Below, in pieces: positions 1-9,430 of a stretch of 64,000 nucleotides of DNA. The notes under the pieces were generated by a model. It was not told where the DNA came from, searched no databases, and saw nothing but the letters and a program-made list of their open reading frames with translations. This DNA comes from Tenacibaculum gallaicum. GTDB taxonomy: Bacteria > Bacteroidota > Bacteroidia > Flavobacteriales > Flavobacteriaceae. Made by a program: the position numbers and the translations under genes. The stretch's first letter is position 1. Each line of letters opens with the position of its first letter. Where the stretch lies: the NCBI RefSeq assembly GCF_003387615.1, contig NZ_QUNS01000004.1, positions 1 to 64,000 on the forward strand, read 5' to 3'.

Positions 1-218
1 TTTTTCCACTTAACAACTACTTTTTTTGCCTTTTTTTTACAACCAATTTTTAAATCGCTACTCCACAATATTTTAACCCAAAAAGTTTTTTGTAAGTATA
101 TCCTATTTTAAACCTGATTTATCCATTTTACCCGTAAAACACCTTAATTAATCGAAAGCTTTGTTATACTTAGACTGTATATATAAATTGTAATAAGTGA
201 TTCTAAAGTTTCAAGTAA

Positions 219-944
219 TTACTTTTTCTTACCTTTTCGCTTCTTACGCATCTTCAAAAACATCTTTTTATACTCCGATACATCAACATACCCTCTACTC
301 TTTGAGACTATAACTAAATAGTTCTTGACCAATTTTGGCTCTTGATACTCTAACTTCTCCTCAATATATGCACGCTGCAAGATATCTTCTACCAAATAAT
401 CCTCGTTTTCTGTCTCTGGTTTATACTCTGACTTTAACGACAGCTTAAATAAGTTTGCAGTGGTGTTGTACCAAAAGGCTCTCCAACCACTTCTTAGTTC
501 TCTTACATTATCAAAAGCCGTTTTTCCTGTTTGACGGTGAATTAACTTTAATAAAATTCTCCCTTCTGTTCTTGTTAATTTCTTTAAAGGCGCTGTTAAT
601 TCTTCTTCAAGATATTTCTGGATTCTTTTTATGTATTTTCTTTTTTTGCTTTTCGACTTAACTCTGGCTAATCGTGAATTTACACTATCTACTCTTTTTG
701 CTGCTAAAATTGCATAAGGGTATGCTTTGAATACTTTTTTACGAAGCCAGTAATAATATAGTATATCTTTTTTCTCTTTGAACTTATGCTTTGGGAGTAC
801 TGTTACTTCATTTAATTTTATCATTAAACTATCTCCTTCTCTTATCAATATATATTCATCATTAAAGTTTGGTAATGTATCTTTAATTTGCGCATTTAAT
901 ACTGTAGCAAATAGTAATAAATATAAGTATAGTAATTTTTTCAT
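219..944 (-). CDS. DUF4294 domain protein, exported
   Basis: A protein of about 241 aa with an N-terminal signal peptide (MKKLLYLYLLLFATVLNAQ), followed by a basic, tyrosine-rich region and a Lys/Arg-rich C-terminus. The body resembles DUF4294, a family I know only from Bacteroidota and whose function is unknown. I start it at the ATG at 942-944 because this places the signal peptide at the N-terminus; an upstream in-frame ATG at 1022 would add 26 residues and run into the terminator hairpin of the preceding gene. It is probably periplasmic or cell-envelope associated. It is read as a separate unit from the synthase gene upstream because a strong hairpin lies between them. Confidence 0.8.
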   Translation of the reverse strand: MKKLLYLYLLLFATVLNAQIKDTLPNFNDEYILIREGDSLMIKLNEVTVLPKHKFKEKKDILYYYWLRKKVFKAYPYAILAAKRVDSVNSRLARVKSKSKKRKYIKRIQKYLEEELTAPLKKLTRTEGRILLKLIHRQTGKTAFDNVRELRSGWRAFWYNTTANLFKLSLKSEYKPETENEDYLVEDILQRAYIEEKLEYQEPKLVKNYLVIVSKSRGYVDVSEYKKMFLKMRKKRKGKKK

Positions 945-1000
945 TTGATTTTTGATAAGCAAAAAGGATTCCAAATGTATCATTTCTCTTTTTAAAACAA

Positions 1001-1030
1001 AAAAACTCATGAAGTATTTCATGAGTTTTT
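1001..1030 (-). terminator. Rho-independent terminator of the oxoamine synthase gene
   Basis: A perfect 13-bp inverted repeat (1001-1013 with 1018-1030, 4-nt loop) sits just past the stop codon of the minus-strand gene at 1055. A-rich and T-rich arms give it a terminator look in both directions. Confidence 0.8.
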
Positions 1031-1054
1031 ATTTATTTTTTAAACAATTACTTG

Positions 1055-2308
1055 TTATTCTGCCATTATCGAGGCTGCTACTTGTTTATAAGTACCGTTC
1101 TCTAATTTTTCACGGATTGCTGAAAATGCTACAATTGTCTCGTTTACATCTTCAATCGTATGGCGTGCTGTTGGAATTAACCTTAATATTATTAATCCTT
1201 TTGGTATTACTGGGTATACTACTATTGAACAGAATACTCCGTGATTTTCTCTTAAATCGTTTACCATTGCCATTGCTTCTGGAATTTCTCCTTTTAAGTA
1301 TACTGGCGTAATACATGTTTGTGTTGTTCCTAAATCAAAACCTGCTTCGCGTAAACCTGATTGTAATGCATTGGTTATTTTCCAAAGATTTTCTTTTAAT
1401 TCAGGCATGGTACGAATCATATCTAAACGCTTTAATGCTCCTTTTACCATTGGCATTGGTAATGATTTGGCAAACATTTGCGATCGCATGTTGTATTGTA
1501 AAAACTGAACTACATCTTTATCTCCTGCAAAGAAAGCTCCAATACCTGCCATAGATTTTGCAAATGTTGCAAAATACACATCGATTCCGTCCTGTACTCC
1601 TTGTTCAAATCCTGTTCCTCTTCCTCCTTCTCCTAGAGTTCCAAACCCATGTGCATCGTCTACTAATAAACGGAAATTGTATTTTTCTTTTAAGGCAACA
1701 ATTTCTGCTAAACGTCCTTGTTCTCCTCGCATACCAAATACTCCTTCTGAAACTAACAAGATTCCTCCTCCAGTTTTCTCTGCCATTTTAGTTGCTCTTT
1801 GTAAGTTTTTCTCGCAACTTTCTATATCATTGTGACGATAAACAAAACGTTTACCTGCATGTAAGCGAACTCCATCAATAATACACGCATGTGTATCCAT
1901 ATCATATACAATGATATCGTCTTTATTTACTAGAGCATCGATTGCTGATACCATACCTTGGTAACCAAAGTTTACTAAATAAGAAGCTTCTTTACCTACA
2001 AACTCTGCACATTCTTGTTCTAATTGTTCATGATATTTTGTATGACCTGACATCATACGAGCTCCCATAGGATACGCCATACCATCAGTTGCTGCAGATT
2101 CTCCATCAACTTTTAATACTTCTGGATGATTTGCTAATCCTAAGTAGTCATTTATACTCCAAGTTATTACTTTTTTTCCATTGAAAGACATACGGTTAGA
2201 AATTGGCCCTTCTAATTTAGGAAATACATAATACCCTTCTGCCTTATCTGCCCATTTTCCTAAAGGTCCTTTATCTCCTTTAATTCTCTCAAATAAATCT
2301 TTAACCAT
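1055..2308 (-). CDS. Alpha-oxoamine synthase family PLP enzyme (serine palmitoyltransferase or cysteate acyltransferase type)
   Basis: A 417-aa fold-type I PLP enzyme. The PLP-binding lysine is expected at K251 in the FAKSMAGIG context, and VDDAHGFG (about 216-223) holds the Asp/His that contact the cofactor. The alpha-oxoamine synthase family condenses acyl-CoA with an amino acid (KBL, BioF, serine palmitoyltransferase). In Bacteroidota, members of this subgroup make the sphingoid base 3-ketosphinganine or, using cysteate, the sulfonolipid base of gliding bacteria. No biotin or threonine genes lie nearby, so BioF or KBL roles are not supported by context. The amino-acid substrate (serine or cysteate) cannot be read from the sequence. 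Single-gene unit with its own terminator. Confidence 0.8.
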   Translation of the reverse strand: MVKDLFERIKGDKGPLGKWADKAEGYYVFPKLEGPISNRMSFNGKKVITWSINDYLGLANHPEVLKVDGESAATDGMAYPMGARMMSGHTKYHEQLEQECAEFVGKEASYLVNFGYQGMVSAIDALVNKDDIIVYDMDTHACIIDGVRLHAGKRFVYRHNDIESCEKNLQRATKMAEKTGGGILLVSEGVFGMRGEQGRLAEIVALKEKYNFRLLVDDAHGFGTLGEGGRGTGFEQGVQDGIDVYFATFAKSMAGIGAFFAGDKDVVQFLQYNMRSQMFAKSLPMPMVKGALKRLDMIRTMPELKENLWKITNALQSGLREAGFDLGTTQTCITPVYLKGEIPEAMAMVNDLRENHGVFCSIVVYPVIPKGLIILRLIPTARHTIEDVNETIVAFSAIREKLENGTYKQVAASIMAE

Positions 2309-2382
2309 TATTATTTTTGATTTTTAGTAGGTTGCGAAAATAGTGCTTTTTTAGGAGTAAATCAAAACTACTTGTTCTTCTC

Positions 2383-5300
2383 TTACTTCAGATTTATCAC
2401 TAAATCGCTAGTATCCACCAGCATACCTGCTTCTAATTGTACTTTTTTTATTACTCCTGAACTTGCAGCTGTAACGGTCGTTTCCATTTTCATCGCTTCT
2501 ATAATAAACAAAGGCTGATTTTCTTTAACTTTTTCTCCATTCTTCACTAATACTGATGATAACAGTCCTTGTAAGGGTGCTCCTATTTCTTTTTCGTTAT
2601 CTGTTTCTGCTTTTATATTTTCTACTTTGTCTACTTTTATAGAATTGTCTTTTATTAAAACATTTCTCATTTGCCCGTTAATCTTAAAGAAGATGTTTAC
2701 ATTTCCATCTTTATCAGGTTCACTTTTTTGCATTAGAGAAATTAACACTCGTTTTCCTTCTTCAATATCTACCATTATTTCCTCCCCTACTTCCATTCCA
2801 AATAAGAAGTTTTTAGTAGGTATATTCATTAGGTTTCCATGTTTTAAGTGATTATTATAAGCATCGGTAAAAACTTTAGGGTATAATTTATAGGACAAGA
2901 AATCGGTAACTTCTAATGGACGTCCCATTCCTTTTTTAAATTGTTCTTTAAACTCTTCAAATTCTTTTTCAAAGTTAATTGGGGCTAAATGTGCATTTGG
3001 TCTATCTGTATATGGTTTTTCATTTTTTAATATGATTTTTTGAAGCTTTTCTGGAAAACCTCCTACTGGCTGCCCTAAATCTCCTCTGAAAAAACTAATT
3101 ACAGACTGAGGAAAAGAGATTGTTTCTCCTTTTTCCATCACATCTTTTACTGTTAGGTTATTACTTATCATATACTGAGCCATGTCTCCAACCACCTTTG
3201 AGCTTGGAGTTACTTTCACTATGTCTCCAAATAGTTGATTTACCTCTCCGTACATTTTAGTTACTTCGGTAAATTTATTTTCTAAACCTAGTGCTATTGC
3301 TTGTCCTTTTAAGTTTGAGTACTGTCCTCCTGGGATCTCATGCTTATACACTTCTCCTGTTCCAGACTTTAACCCTGATTCAAATGGATAGTAATAGCTT
3401 CTAACTGCTTCCCAATAGTTTGAATATTCGGCTAACTTTTCTGTATTAATTTTGTTTTCTCTTTCATTAAAGCGTAACATTTCAACCATTGAATTAAAGT
3501 TTGGTTGTGATGTTAACCCTGACAATCCGCCCAAAGCTACATCTACAACATCTACTCCTGCTTCGATTGCTTTGAGGTAAGTAGCCGATTGAACCGAAGA
3601 TGTATCGTGTGTATGTAAATGAATTGGTATGTTAACTTCTGATTTAAGGGCAGATATTAATTCGTAAGCTGCTTGTGGTTTTAATAACCCTGCCATGTCT
3701 TTTACTCCTAAAATATGTGCTCCTGCATTTTCGATATCTTTTGCTAATTGTAGGTAGTATTTTAAATCGTATTTGGTTTTGTTAGGGTTTAAGATATCTC
3801 CTGTATAACATATAGATGCTTCTGCCAAACCATTGGTTTTATTTCGTACATGTTTTATACAAGGCTCCAAAGATTGCATCCAGTTTAGAGAATCAAAAAT
3901 TCTAAAAACATCTACTCCTGTTTCCCAAGATTTTTCTACAAATTTTTCAATTAAATTATCAGGATATGCAGTATAACCAACTCCATTAGAACCTCTTATT
4001 AGCATTTGTAATAACACATTTGGCATTGCTTTGCGTAATAATGCTAAACGCTCCCAAGGGTTTTCTTGTAAAAAACGAAGACACACATCAAAAGTTGCTC
4101 CTCCCCAAACTTCCATACTAAAAATTTCAGGGTGGTTTTTTGCATATCCTTCAGCTACCTTTAACATATCTACTGTACGCATACGTGTTGCCAACAAACT
4201 TTGGTGAGCATCTCGCATAGTAGTATCAGTAAAATGTACTTTCTTTTCATTTTTTAACCATTCTGCAAATTTTTCTGGACCTAATTCAGTTAATTTATCT
4301 TTTGTTCCTTTAGGATAATTTTCTAAAACTGGAAATTTTGGTACTTTAGGTTGTGTAAATTGATGGTTTGAATTTATTTTTTTTACATCTGGATTTCCGT
4401 TTACAATTACTTCTCCTAAAAAGTTGATTAATTTATTCGCTCTATTTTTAGGTTCTTTAAATTCAAATAGTTTAGGCTCATTCTTTATGAAGTTTACGGT
4501 CACCTTTCCATCTCTAAATGTTTGATGACGAAGTATGTTTTCTAGAAAAGCTATATTCGTTTTTACTCCACGTACTCTAAATTCAGCTAATGCTCTTAGC
4601 ATTTTTCTGCAAGCTCCATCAAAGGTTCTACTTCTTGCTGAAACTTTTACCAACATAGAATCGAAAAAAGGTGAAATTTTTACTCCTTGATATATACTTC
4701 CTGCATCTAATCGAATACCAAAGCCTGAAGCACTTCTGTAAGTAGTTACTGTTCCGTAATCTGGTTTAAAGTCGTTCGCAGGATCTTCCGTAGTTACTCT
4801 ACATTGTAATGCATGTCCAGTAACAGTAACAGACTCTTGACTTGGTATTTTTATTTGTTTGTCTTCTAATTTATATCCTCCTGCAATAAAAAGTTGCGTT
4901 TTTACCAAGTCTATATTCGTTACCATTTCAGTAACTGTATGTTCTACTTGAATTCGCGGGTTTACTTCAATAAAGTATATAGCATCATCATCGTCCACTA
5001 AAAACTCAACAGTTCCTATGTTATTATAATTTACTGCTTTACAAATATTAATTGCATAGGTGTATAACTTATTCTTTATTTCGTATGCCAACCCTAAAGA
5101 AGGTGCTATTTCTACTACTTTTTGATATCTTCGTTGTACTGAACAATCTCTTTCGTATAAATGAACAATGTTACCATGTGCATCTGCTACTATTTGGATT
5201 TCAATATGCTTAGGATTTTCAACATATTTTTCTAAAAAAACGGTATCATCTCCAAAAGCATTTAAAGATTCTCTTTTTGCTTCTGGAAAAGCTTTGATTA

Positions 5301-5835
5301 ACTCTTCTTTTTTTCGAATAATTCGCATTCCTCTACCTCCTCCTCCAGAAGCTGCTTTTAACATTACAGGATACCCTATTCTTGAGGCTTCAGATAGCGC
5401 TATTTCAACAGTAGCTAAATCATTTTGACTACTTTGTATGATGGGTACATTGTTAGCTACAGCTACTTCTTTTGCAGTAATTTTATCTCCCAGTGCTTTA
5501 AGCACTGATACTTTGGGTCCAATGAAAATAATACCATTTTCTTCACATTTTTCAGCAAACTCAGCATTTTCAGAAAGAAAACCATATCCTGGATGAATAG
5601 CATCTACATTATTGTTAAGAGCTACTTTAATAATAGCATCAATATCCAAATAAGGCTTAAGTGGTTCATTATCTTCTCCTATTTGATAACACTCATCTGC
5701 TTTATACCTATGCAAAGAGTACCTATCTTCATAAGTATATATTCCCACTGTTTTAATTCCTATTTCTACACAGGCTCTAAATACTCTAATAGCTATTTCT
5801 CCTCTATTTGCTACTAGGACTTTTTGTATTTTCAT
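2383..5835 (-). CDS. pyc: Pyruvate carboxylase
   Basis: A 1150-aa single-chain biotin enzyme converting pyruvate, bicarbonate and ATP to oxaloacetate, thus refilling the TCA cycle. Domain order is biotin carboxylase (about 1-460, ATP-grasp glycine loop GGGGRGMR near 165), carboxyltransferase (about 530-800, starting HFTDTTMRDAHQS, with LHTHDTSS metal-binding His residues), the PC tetramerisation region, and a biotinyl domain with EAMKMETT; the biotinylated lysine is K1116. Full length for the family, with no disruption seen. It starts at the ATG at 5835. It stands apart from its neighbours by 74 bp downstream and 291 bp upstream; the upstream gap holds the terminator of the next gene and no ORF. 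Confidence 0.97.
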   Translation of the reverse strand: MKIQKVLVANRGEIAIRVFRACVEIGIKTVGIYTYEDRYSLHRYKADECYQIGEDNEPLKPYLDIDAIIKVALNNNVDAIHPGYGFLSENAEFAEKCEENGIIFIGPKVSVLKALGDKITAKEVAVANNVPIIQSSQNDLATVEIALSEASRIGYPVMLKAASGGGGRGMRIIRKKEELIKAFPEAKRESLNAFGDDTVFLEKYVENPKHIEIQIVADAHGNIVHLYERDCSVQRRYQKVVEIAPSLGLAYEIKNKLYTYAINICKAVNYNNIGTVEFLVDDDDAIYFIEVNPRIQVEHTVTEMVTNIDLVKTQLFIAGGYKLEDKQIKIPSQESVTVTGHALQCRVTTEDPANDFKPDYGTVTTYRSASGFGIRLDAGSIYQGVKISPFFDSMLVKVSARSRTFDGACRKMLRALAEFRVRGVKTNIAFLENILRHQTFRDGKVTVNFIKNEPKLFEFKEPKNRANKLINFLGEVIVNGNPDVKKINSNHQFTQPKVPKFPVLENYPKGTKDKLTELGPEKFAEWLKNEKKVHFTDTTMRDAHQSLLATRMRTVDMLKVAEGYAKNHPEIFSMEVWGGATFDVCLRFLQENPWERLALLRKAMPNVLLQMLIRGSNGVGYTAYPDNLIEKFVEKSWETGVDVFRIFDSLNWMQSLEPCIKHVRNKTNGLAEASICYTGDILNPNKTKYDLKYYLQLAKDIENAGAHILGVKDMAGLLKPQAAYELISALKSEVNIPIHLHTHDTSSVQSATYLKAIEAGVDVVDVALGGLSGLTSQPNFNSMVEMLRFNERENKINTEKLAEYSNYWEAVRSYYYPFESGLKSGTGEVYKHEIPGGQYSNLKGQAIALGLENKFTEVTKMYGEVNQLFGDIVKVTPSSKVVGDMAQYMISNNLTVKDVMEKGETISFPQSVISFFRGDLGQPVGGFPEKLQKIILKNEKPYTDRPNAHLAPINFEKEFEEFKEQFKKGMGRPLEVTDFLSYKLYPKVFTDAYNNHLKHGNLMNIPTKNFLFGMEVGEEIMVDIEEGKRVLISLMQKSEPDKDGNVNIFFKINGQMRNVLIKDNSIKVDKVENIKAETDNEKEIGAPLQGLLSSVLVKNGEKVKENQPLFIIEAMKMETTVTAASSGVIKKVQLEAGMLVDTSDLVINLK

Positions 5836-6080
5836 TGTGTTGTGTTTGTTGTTAATCTGTTTTTATTACTATCTAGTTAATCCTCCTCCAAATTTAGCTT
5901 ACATTTTACATTTTTATAAGTCAAACAAGATTTTTAGTTACAAAAAACTATTAATTTAACAGATTATCAAAATAAGTGTAATAAAAAACCTTTTTATCAT
6001 TTTTCTATTGAAAACTTATCATTTCAACAAACTATTTTAAGGTAACTTTATTTATAGAGACAGCATCTCTACTAAAAATA

Positions 6081-6109
6081 AAAAAGATGCTTAAATAAGC
6101 ATCTTTTTT
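6081..6109 (-). terminator. Terminator of the molybdenum hydroxylase operon
   Basis: An AAAAGATGCTT / AAGCATCTTTT inverted repeat with an AAAT loop, 18 bp past the stop of the minus-strand gene at 6127, followed by a T-tract in that direction. Confidence 0.75.
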
Positions 6110-6126
6110 CTAATTTATTTCTCTTT

Positions 6127-8343
6127 TTAGGATAAAATATTCGATTTTAATTCTTCTATAAAAGGTTGTTTATATAGTCTTTTACCTAAAGCTTTATGTA
6201 TTGCGTTAGCAACTGCTCCTCCTGCTGGTGGCAAACCAGGTTCTCCTAAACCTGTAGGTGATAGTTCATTTTGCACAAAATGAACTTCTACTTTAGGTGT
6301 TTCGTTCATTCTTATAAGCCTATAATTATCAAAATTTCTACTTGACGGCGCACCGTCTTCAAAGGTTAGGTTTCCATACATTGCATGTCCGATACCATCA
6401 ATAACACCTCCTTCAATTTGATTTATAGCTCCTGTTGGGTTTACCACAATACCACAATCTGCTGCTACAACTACTTTTCTTACCACAGGAACTCCTGCTT
6501 TTAGCTCTACCTCTGCAACTTCAGCTACATGGGTATTATGACTGTAATAAGCTGAAAAACCTTGAAAAACTCCTTCTTCGGCTTTTCCCCAGCCTCCTTT
6601 TTCTGCAGCTAACTTTATAGTGTCTTGCATTCGTTTACCTGAGTACTCTATTCTTTTATCTTCTGTAGCTTTTACATTTTCTAACAATTCTAAACGTAAT
6701 TGCACCGTATCTATCTCTAATTCTTGTGCCAATTCATCAAAAAAACTTTGCTCTGCATAGGCTAAGAAGTTTGTATAAGGTGCTCTCCATGCTCCTGTAC
6801 TTATATTACTTTTATAATTTGCTGTAGATACTTTATAGTTTGGAATACAGCCTGCTGGAAAGAAATTCGGGATTAATCCGTACATATTATCATTAATAGC
6901 TGCTTCTTTTAAATGATATCCTGATACTTTTCCATCTTTTATTGATGCTGCAATTCTATACTTGATTGCTGGCCTATATGTTCCACTAGTTACATCGTCT
7001 TCTCTCGTTGAAACCATTTTTACTGGTTTTTGTATTTTATCAGATATTTCCAACGCTTCATATACAAAGTCTCCATATAATCTTCTTCCGAAACCTCCTC
7101 CCATTCGAGTCATTTCTACATGAACTTCCTCCAAGTTACGTCCTAACATTTCTGCTGCAACCATTGCTGCATATTCTGGAGTTTGAACAGGACCAATTAA
7201 ATGTATCTTTTCTGATGTTACATTTGCAAAAAAGTTCATTGGCTCCATACAATTATGAGGCAAAAATGGTGAATGGTAGGTACGTTCAATAACTTTATCG
7301 GCTTCTGTAAAAGCTTTTTTCACATCTCCATCTTCTCTTCTAACATCTAAATCATTTGCTTCTAACAATTTTGTTAGCTTTTCATCATGAAGTTTTGTAT
7401 CTTCTAACTCAGAGCTATCTTTCCATACAGTTTTAATTGCTCTTGCTCCTTTAATTGCTGCCCATGTATTTTCAGCTAACACAACTACTTTATCTGTTTT
7501 TGTTAACTTAAACGTCCAATTAGTTTTTCCTGATTCAATAAAGTTTCTTGCTTTCTCTCCTATTGTTATAACATCTATTACTCCTGTTATTTTCTTTGCT
7601 TCTGTTGCATCAAAAGAATCTAATTCTTGTCCAAAAGAAAGTGGTCTTACTACAGATGCGTACAACATACCTTCTTCTTTATAGTCTAACCCAAATAAAG
7701 GTTTTCCTGTTACTATTTTTTCTACATCAACATTTGTAGCATTTTTACCAATAATAGAAAACTCTGAAGGCTTTTTTAAAGTAACATCTTCTGGTACCTC
7801 TAAAGTAGCGGCTTCTTTTACTACTTCACCATATCCTAACGTTTCACCTTTTGTATTTGTAATAATTCCTTTTGAAGCTGAACAAGTAGTTGCATCTACT
7901 CCCCATTTTACTGCTGCCGCATTAATTAACATTTGTTTTGTAGTTGCTCCTGTTTCTCTAAGCGCCGTCCAGCCATGACGAATTGATTGACTACCTCCTG
8001 CTAACTGTCGTTTATAGTTTTTGGTATCTAAAGGTGCTTGTGCAACATGTACTTTATCCCATTCAATATCTAGTTCTTCTGCAATAATCATTGGCATTGA
8101 AGTTTTTACTCCTTGACCTATCTCTGGATTTGGAGAGTAAATAGTTACATAACCTTCATCAGATATTTTTATAAATGCATTAAAGTCATTAAAATTTAGG
8201 TTTTCTACATCTACAGATGGTTTTACATTGGGTTTACAAGCAGTAAATAGATTAAATCCAATCATAATACCACCACTGGCTAATGCAGAAGTTCTTAAAA
8301 AATTTCTTCTACTAAACGTAAAGTTTTTTTCTTGTGTACTCAT
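6127..8343 (-). CDS. Molybdopterin-binding subunit of an aldehyde/isoquinoline-type molybdenum hydroxylase
   Basis: A 738-aa xanthine-dehydrogenase-family large subunit of the IorB type. The N-terminus carries a twin-arginine signal (SRRNFLRTSALASGG), ending in a hydrophobic stretch before a Cys, so the enzyme is exported folded with its cofactor, perhaps lipid-anchored. The motifs GGGFGRRLYGDF (molybdopterin contact), PVQTPEY and GEPGLPPAGG near the C-terminus are seen; the last holds the Glu that is the base in this family. It follows the Fe-S subunit gene by 12 bp in the same direction, so the two are cotranscribed. The substrate cannot be deduced; an N-heterocycle or aldehyde is likely. 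No cytochrome subunit or MoCo insertion chaperone gene is adjacent. Confidence 0.88.
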   Translation of the reverse strand: MSTQEKNFTFSRRNFLRTSALASGGIMIGFNLFTACKPNVKPSVDVENLNFNDFNAFIKISDEGYVTIYSPNPEIGQGVKTSMPMIIAEELDIEWDKVHVAQAPLDTKNYKRQLAGGSQSIRHGWTALRETGATTKQMLINAAAVKWGVDATTCSASKGIITNTKGETLGYGEVVKEAATLEVPEDVTLKKPSEFSIIGKNATNVDVEKIVTGKPLFGLDYKEEGMLYASVVRPLSFGQELDSFDATEAKKITGVIDVITIGEKARNFIESGKTNWTFKLTKTDKVVVLAENTWAAIKGARAIKTVWKDSSELEDTKLHDEKLTKLLEANDLDVRREDGDVKKAFTEADKVIERTYHSPFLPHNCMEPMNFFANVTSEKIHLIGPVQTPEYAAMVAAEMLGRNLEEVHVEMTRMGGGFGRRLYGDFVYEALEISDKIQKPVKMVSTREDDVTSGTYRPAIKYRIAASIKDGKVSGYHLKEAAINDNMYGLIPNFFPAGCIPNYKVSTANYKSNISTGAWRAPYTNFLAYAEQSFFDELAQELEIDTVQLRLELLENVKATEDKRIEYSGKRMQDTIKLAAEKGGWGKAEEGVFQGFSAYYSHNTHVAEVAEVELKAGVPVVRKVVVAADCGIVVNPTGAINQIEGGVIDGIGHAMYGNLTFEDGAPSSRNFDNYRLIRMNETPKVEVHFVQNELSPTGLGEPGLPPAGGAVANAIHKALGKRLYKQPFIEELKSNILS

Positions 8344-8355
8344 AATTGAAAAATT

Positions 8356-8817
8356 TTAAGACATTTTATCTGCTGCCAATGCAACTGCTTTTTCTATTCT
8401 ATTATATGCAGCACAACGACAAATATTACCTTGCATTGCTTCTCTTATCTCCTCTTTTGAAGGGTTTGGATTTTCTTTTAGAAATGATGCAGCCGTCATA
8501 ATTTGACCTGCTTGACAGTAGCCGCATTGCGGAACATCTACTTCTTTCCATGCTTCTTGAAGTGGATGATTTCCTTCTGTAGATAATCCTTCAATGGTTG
8601 TAATTTCTTCTCCATCCAACATAGAAACTTGTAGTTGACAACTTCTCATTGCTGTTCCGTCTATATGAACAGTACAGGCTCCGCATTGTGCTATTCCACA
8701 ACCGAATTTAGTTCCTACCATATTGAGCTCATCACGTAAAACCCACAACAATGGTGTATCAGCATCTACCATAAAGGATACCGACTTTCCGTTAATTTTT
8801 AATGTATAATTTGGCAT
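8356..8817 (-). CDS. (2Fe-2S) subunit of the same molybdenum hydroxylase (IorA type)
   Basis: A 153-aa protein with an N-terminal plant-ferredoxin-like 2Fe-2S domain (CGIAQCGACTVHIDG) and a C-terminal 2Fe-2S domain of the xanthine oxidase small subunit type (CGYCQAGQ ... NICRCAAY). It passes electrons from the molybdenum centre of the partner at 6127-8343. It lacks a signal peptide; small subunits of this class can be carried across the membrane by a Tat-tagged large subunit, which is present here. First gene of the two-gene operon, with a 158-bp upstream gap. Confidence 0.9.
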   Translation of the reverse strand: MPNYTLKINGKSVSFMVDADTPLLWVLRDELNMVGTKFGCGIAQCGACTVHIDGTAMRSCQLQVSMLDGEEITTIEGLSTEGNHPLQEAWKEVDVPQCGYCQAGQIMTAASFLKENPNPSKEEIREAMQGNICRCAAYNRIEKAVALAADKMS

Positions 8818-8975
8818 TTTTGCTAATTTTTGTTTGTCTTGTGTAAGTTACAAAAAATATAAATGCCTGTTTGTTAATGAAGTTTTTTTTAAGGTATTTT
8901 TAAACTATCTATTACTAGAATCAATACAAATACTTAACTAACGATAAGAATTGAGTATATCAAACTAATATTTAA

Positions 8976-9353
8976 TTAACTGTTAATAAGAATATTTTTT
9001 CCTTCTGCATACATTTTTCCCCAGTCACATAAATTTTCTAAAATCGGTACTAAGTCTAAACCTTTATTAGTTAAAAGGTATTTAACTCCAACTGGAATTG
9101 TATTAGGTATTTCTTGTTTTACCAAAATTGAGTGTGTCTCTAATTCTTTTAACTGTCTTGCTAAAACTGTTTCAGATATATTGGGTAGCTCTTTTTGCAA
9201 CAAATGAAACCTATTATTACCTTTGGAAATAGAATAAACAATTTGTGATTTCCATCGACCACTTATCATTGCTATGGCTGAATTGAGTTCACAAACTTCA
9301 AACAGAAATTTTTCATTTATAAAATTAGAAGACTCTTCTTTTCTCATTATCAT
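8976..9353 (-). CDS. HxlR-family winged-helix transcriptional regulator
   Basis: A protein of about 125 aa with the HxlR hallmark segment (SAIAMISGRWKSQIVYSIS) followed by a winged helix (ETVLARQLKELETHSILVKQE) and the wing region GVKYLLTNKGLDLVPIL. Such regulators usually sense small redox-active or aldehyde-like molecules and control a divergent gene. I chose the ATG at 9353 rather than an in-frame TTG at 9371, because the latter lies inside the palindromic operator. It is divergent from the esterase gene at 9431 and sits upstream of the hydroxylase operon, which it may also control. Confidence 0.85.
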   Translation of the reverse strand: MIMRKEESSNFINEKFLFEVCELNSAIAMISGRWKSQIVYSISKGNNRFHLLQKELPNISETVLARQLKELETHSILVKQEIPNTIPVGVKYLLTNKGLDLVPILENLCDWGKMYAEGKNILINS

Positions 9354-9363
9354 CCATTTAGCT

Positions 9364-9381
9364 ACTAACAATTTTGTTAGT
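9364..9381. promoter_or_regulatory. Palindromic operator between hxlR-like gene and esterase
   Basis: ACTAACAA-TT-TTGTTAGT: an 8-bp perfect inverted repeat with a 2-bp centre, placed in the 77-bp divergent gap 11 bp upstream of the regulator start. Dimeric winged-helix regulators bind sites of this form, so it is the likely autoregulatory and esterase operator. Binding is inferred. Confidence 0.55.
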
Positions 9382-9430
9382 TATTGTTTTAAAGATAGTT
9401 AATCAAGACCTTTGGCTAAAATACAAAAAA

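Noticed and set aside
952..1311. 119-codon Leu-rich frame on the plus strand
   Set aside because: Antisense to the oxoamine synthase gene; Leu-richness comes from the AT-rich complement of the real gene.
9374..9430. Longer start (TTG at 9374) for the esterase
   Set aside because: It would put coding sequence over the palindromic operator and in front of a clear signal peptide.
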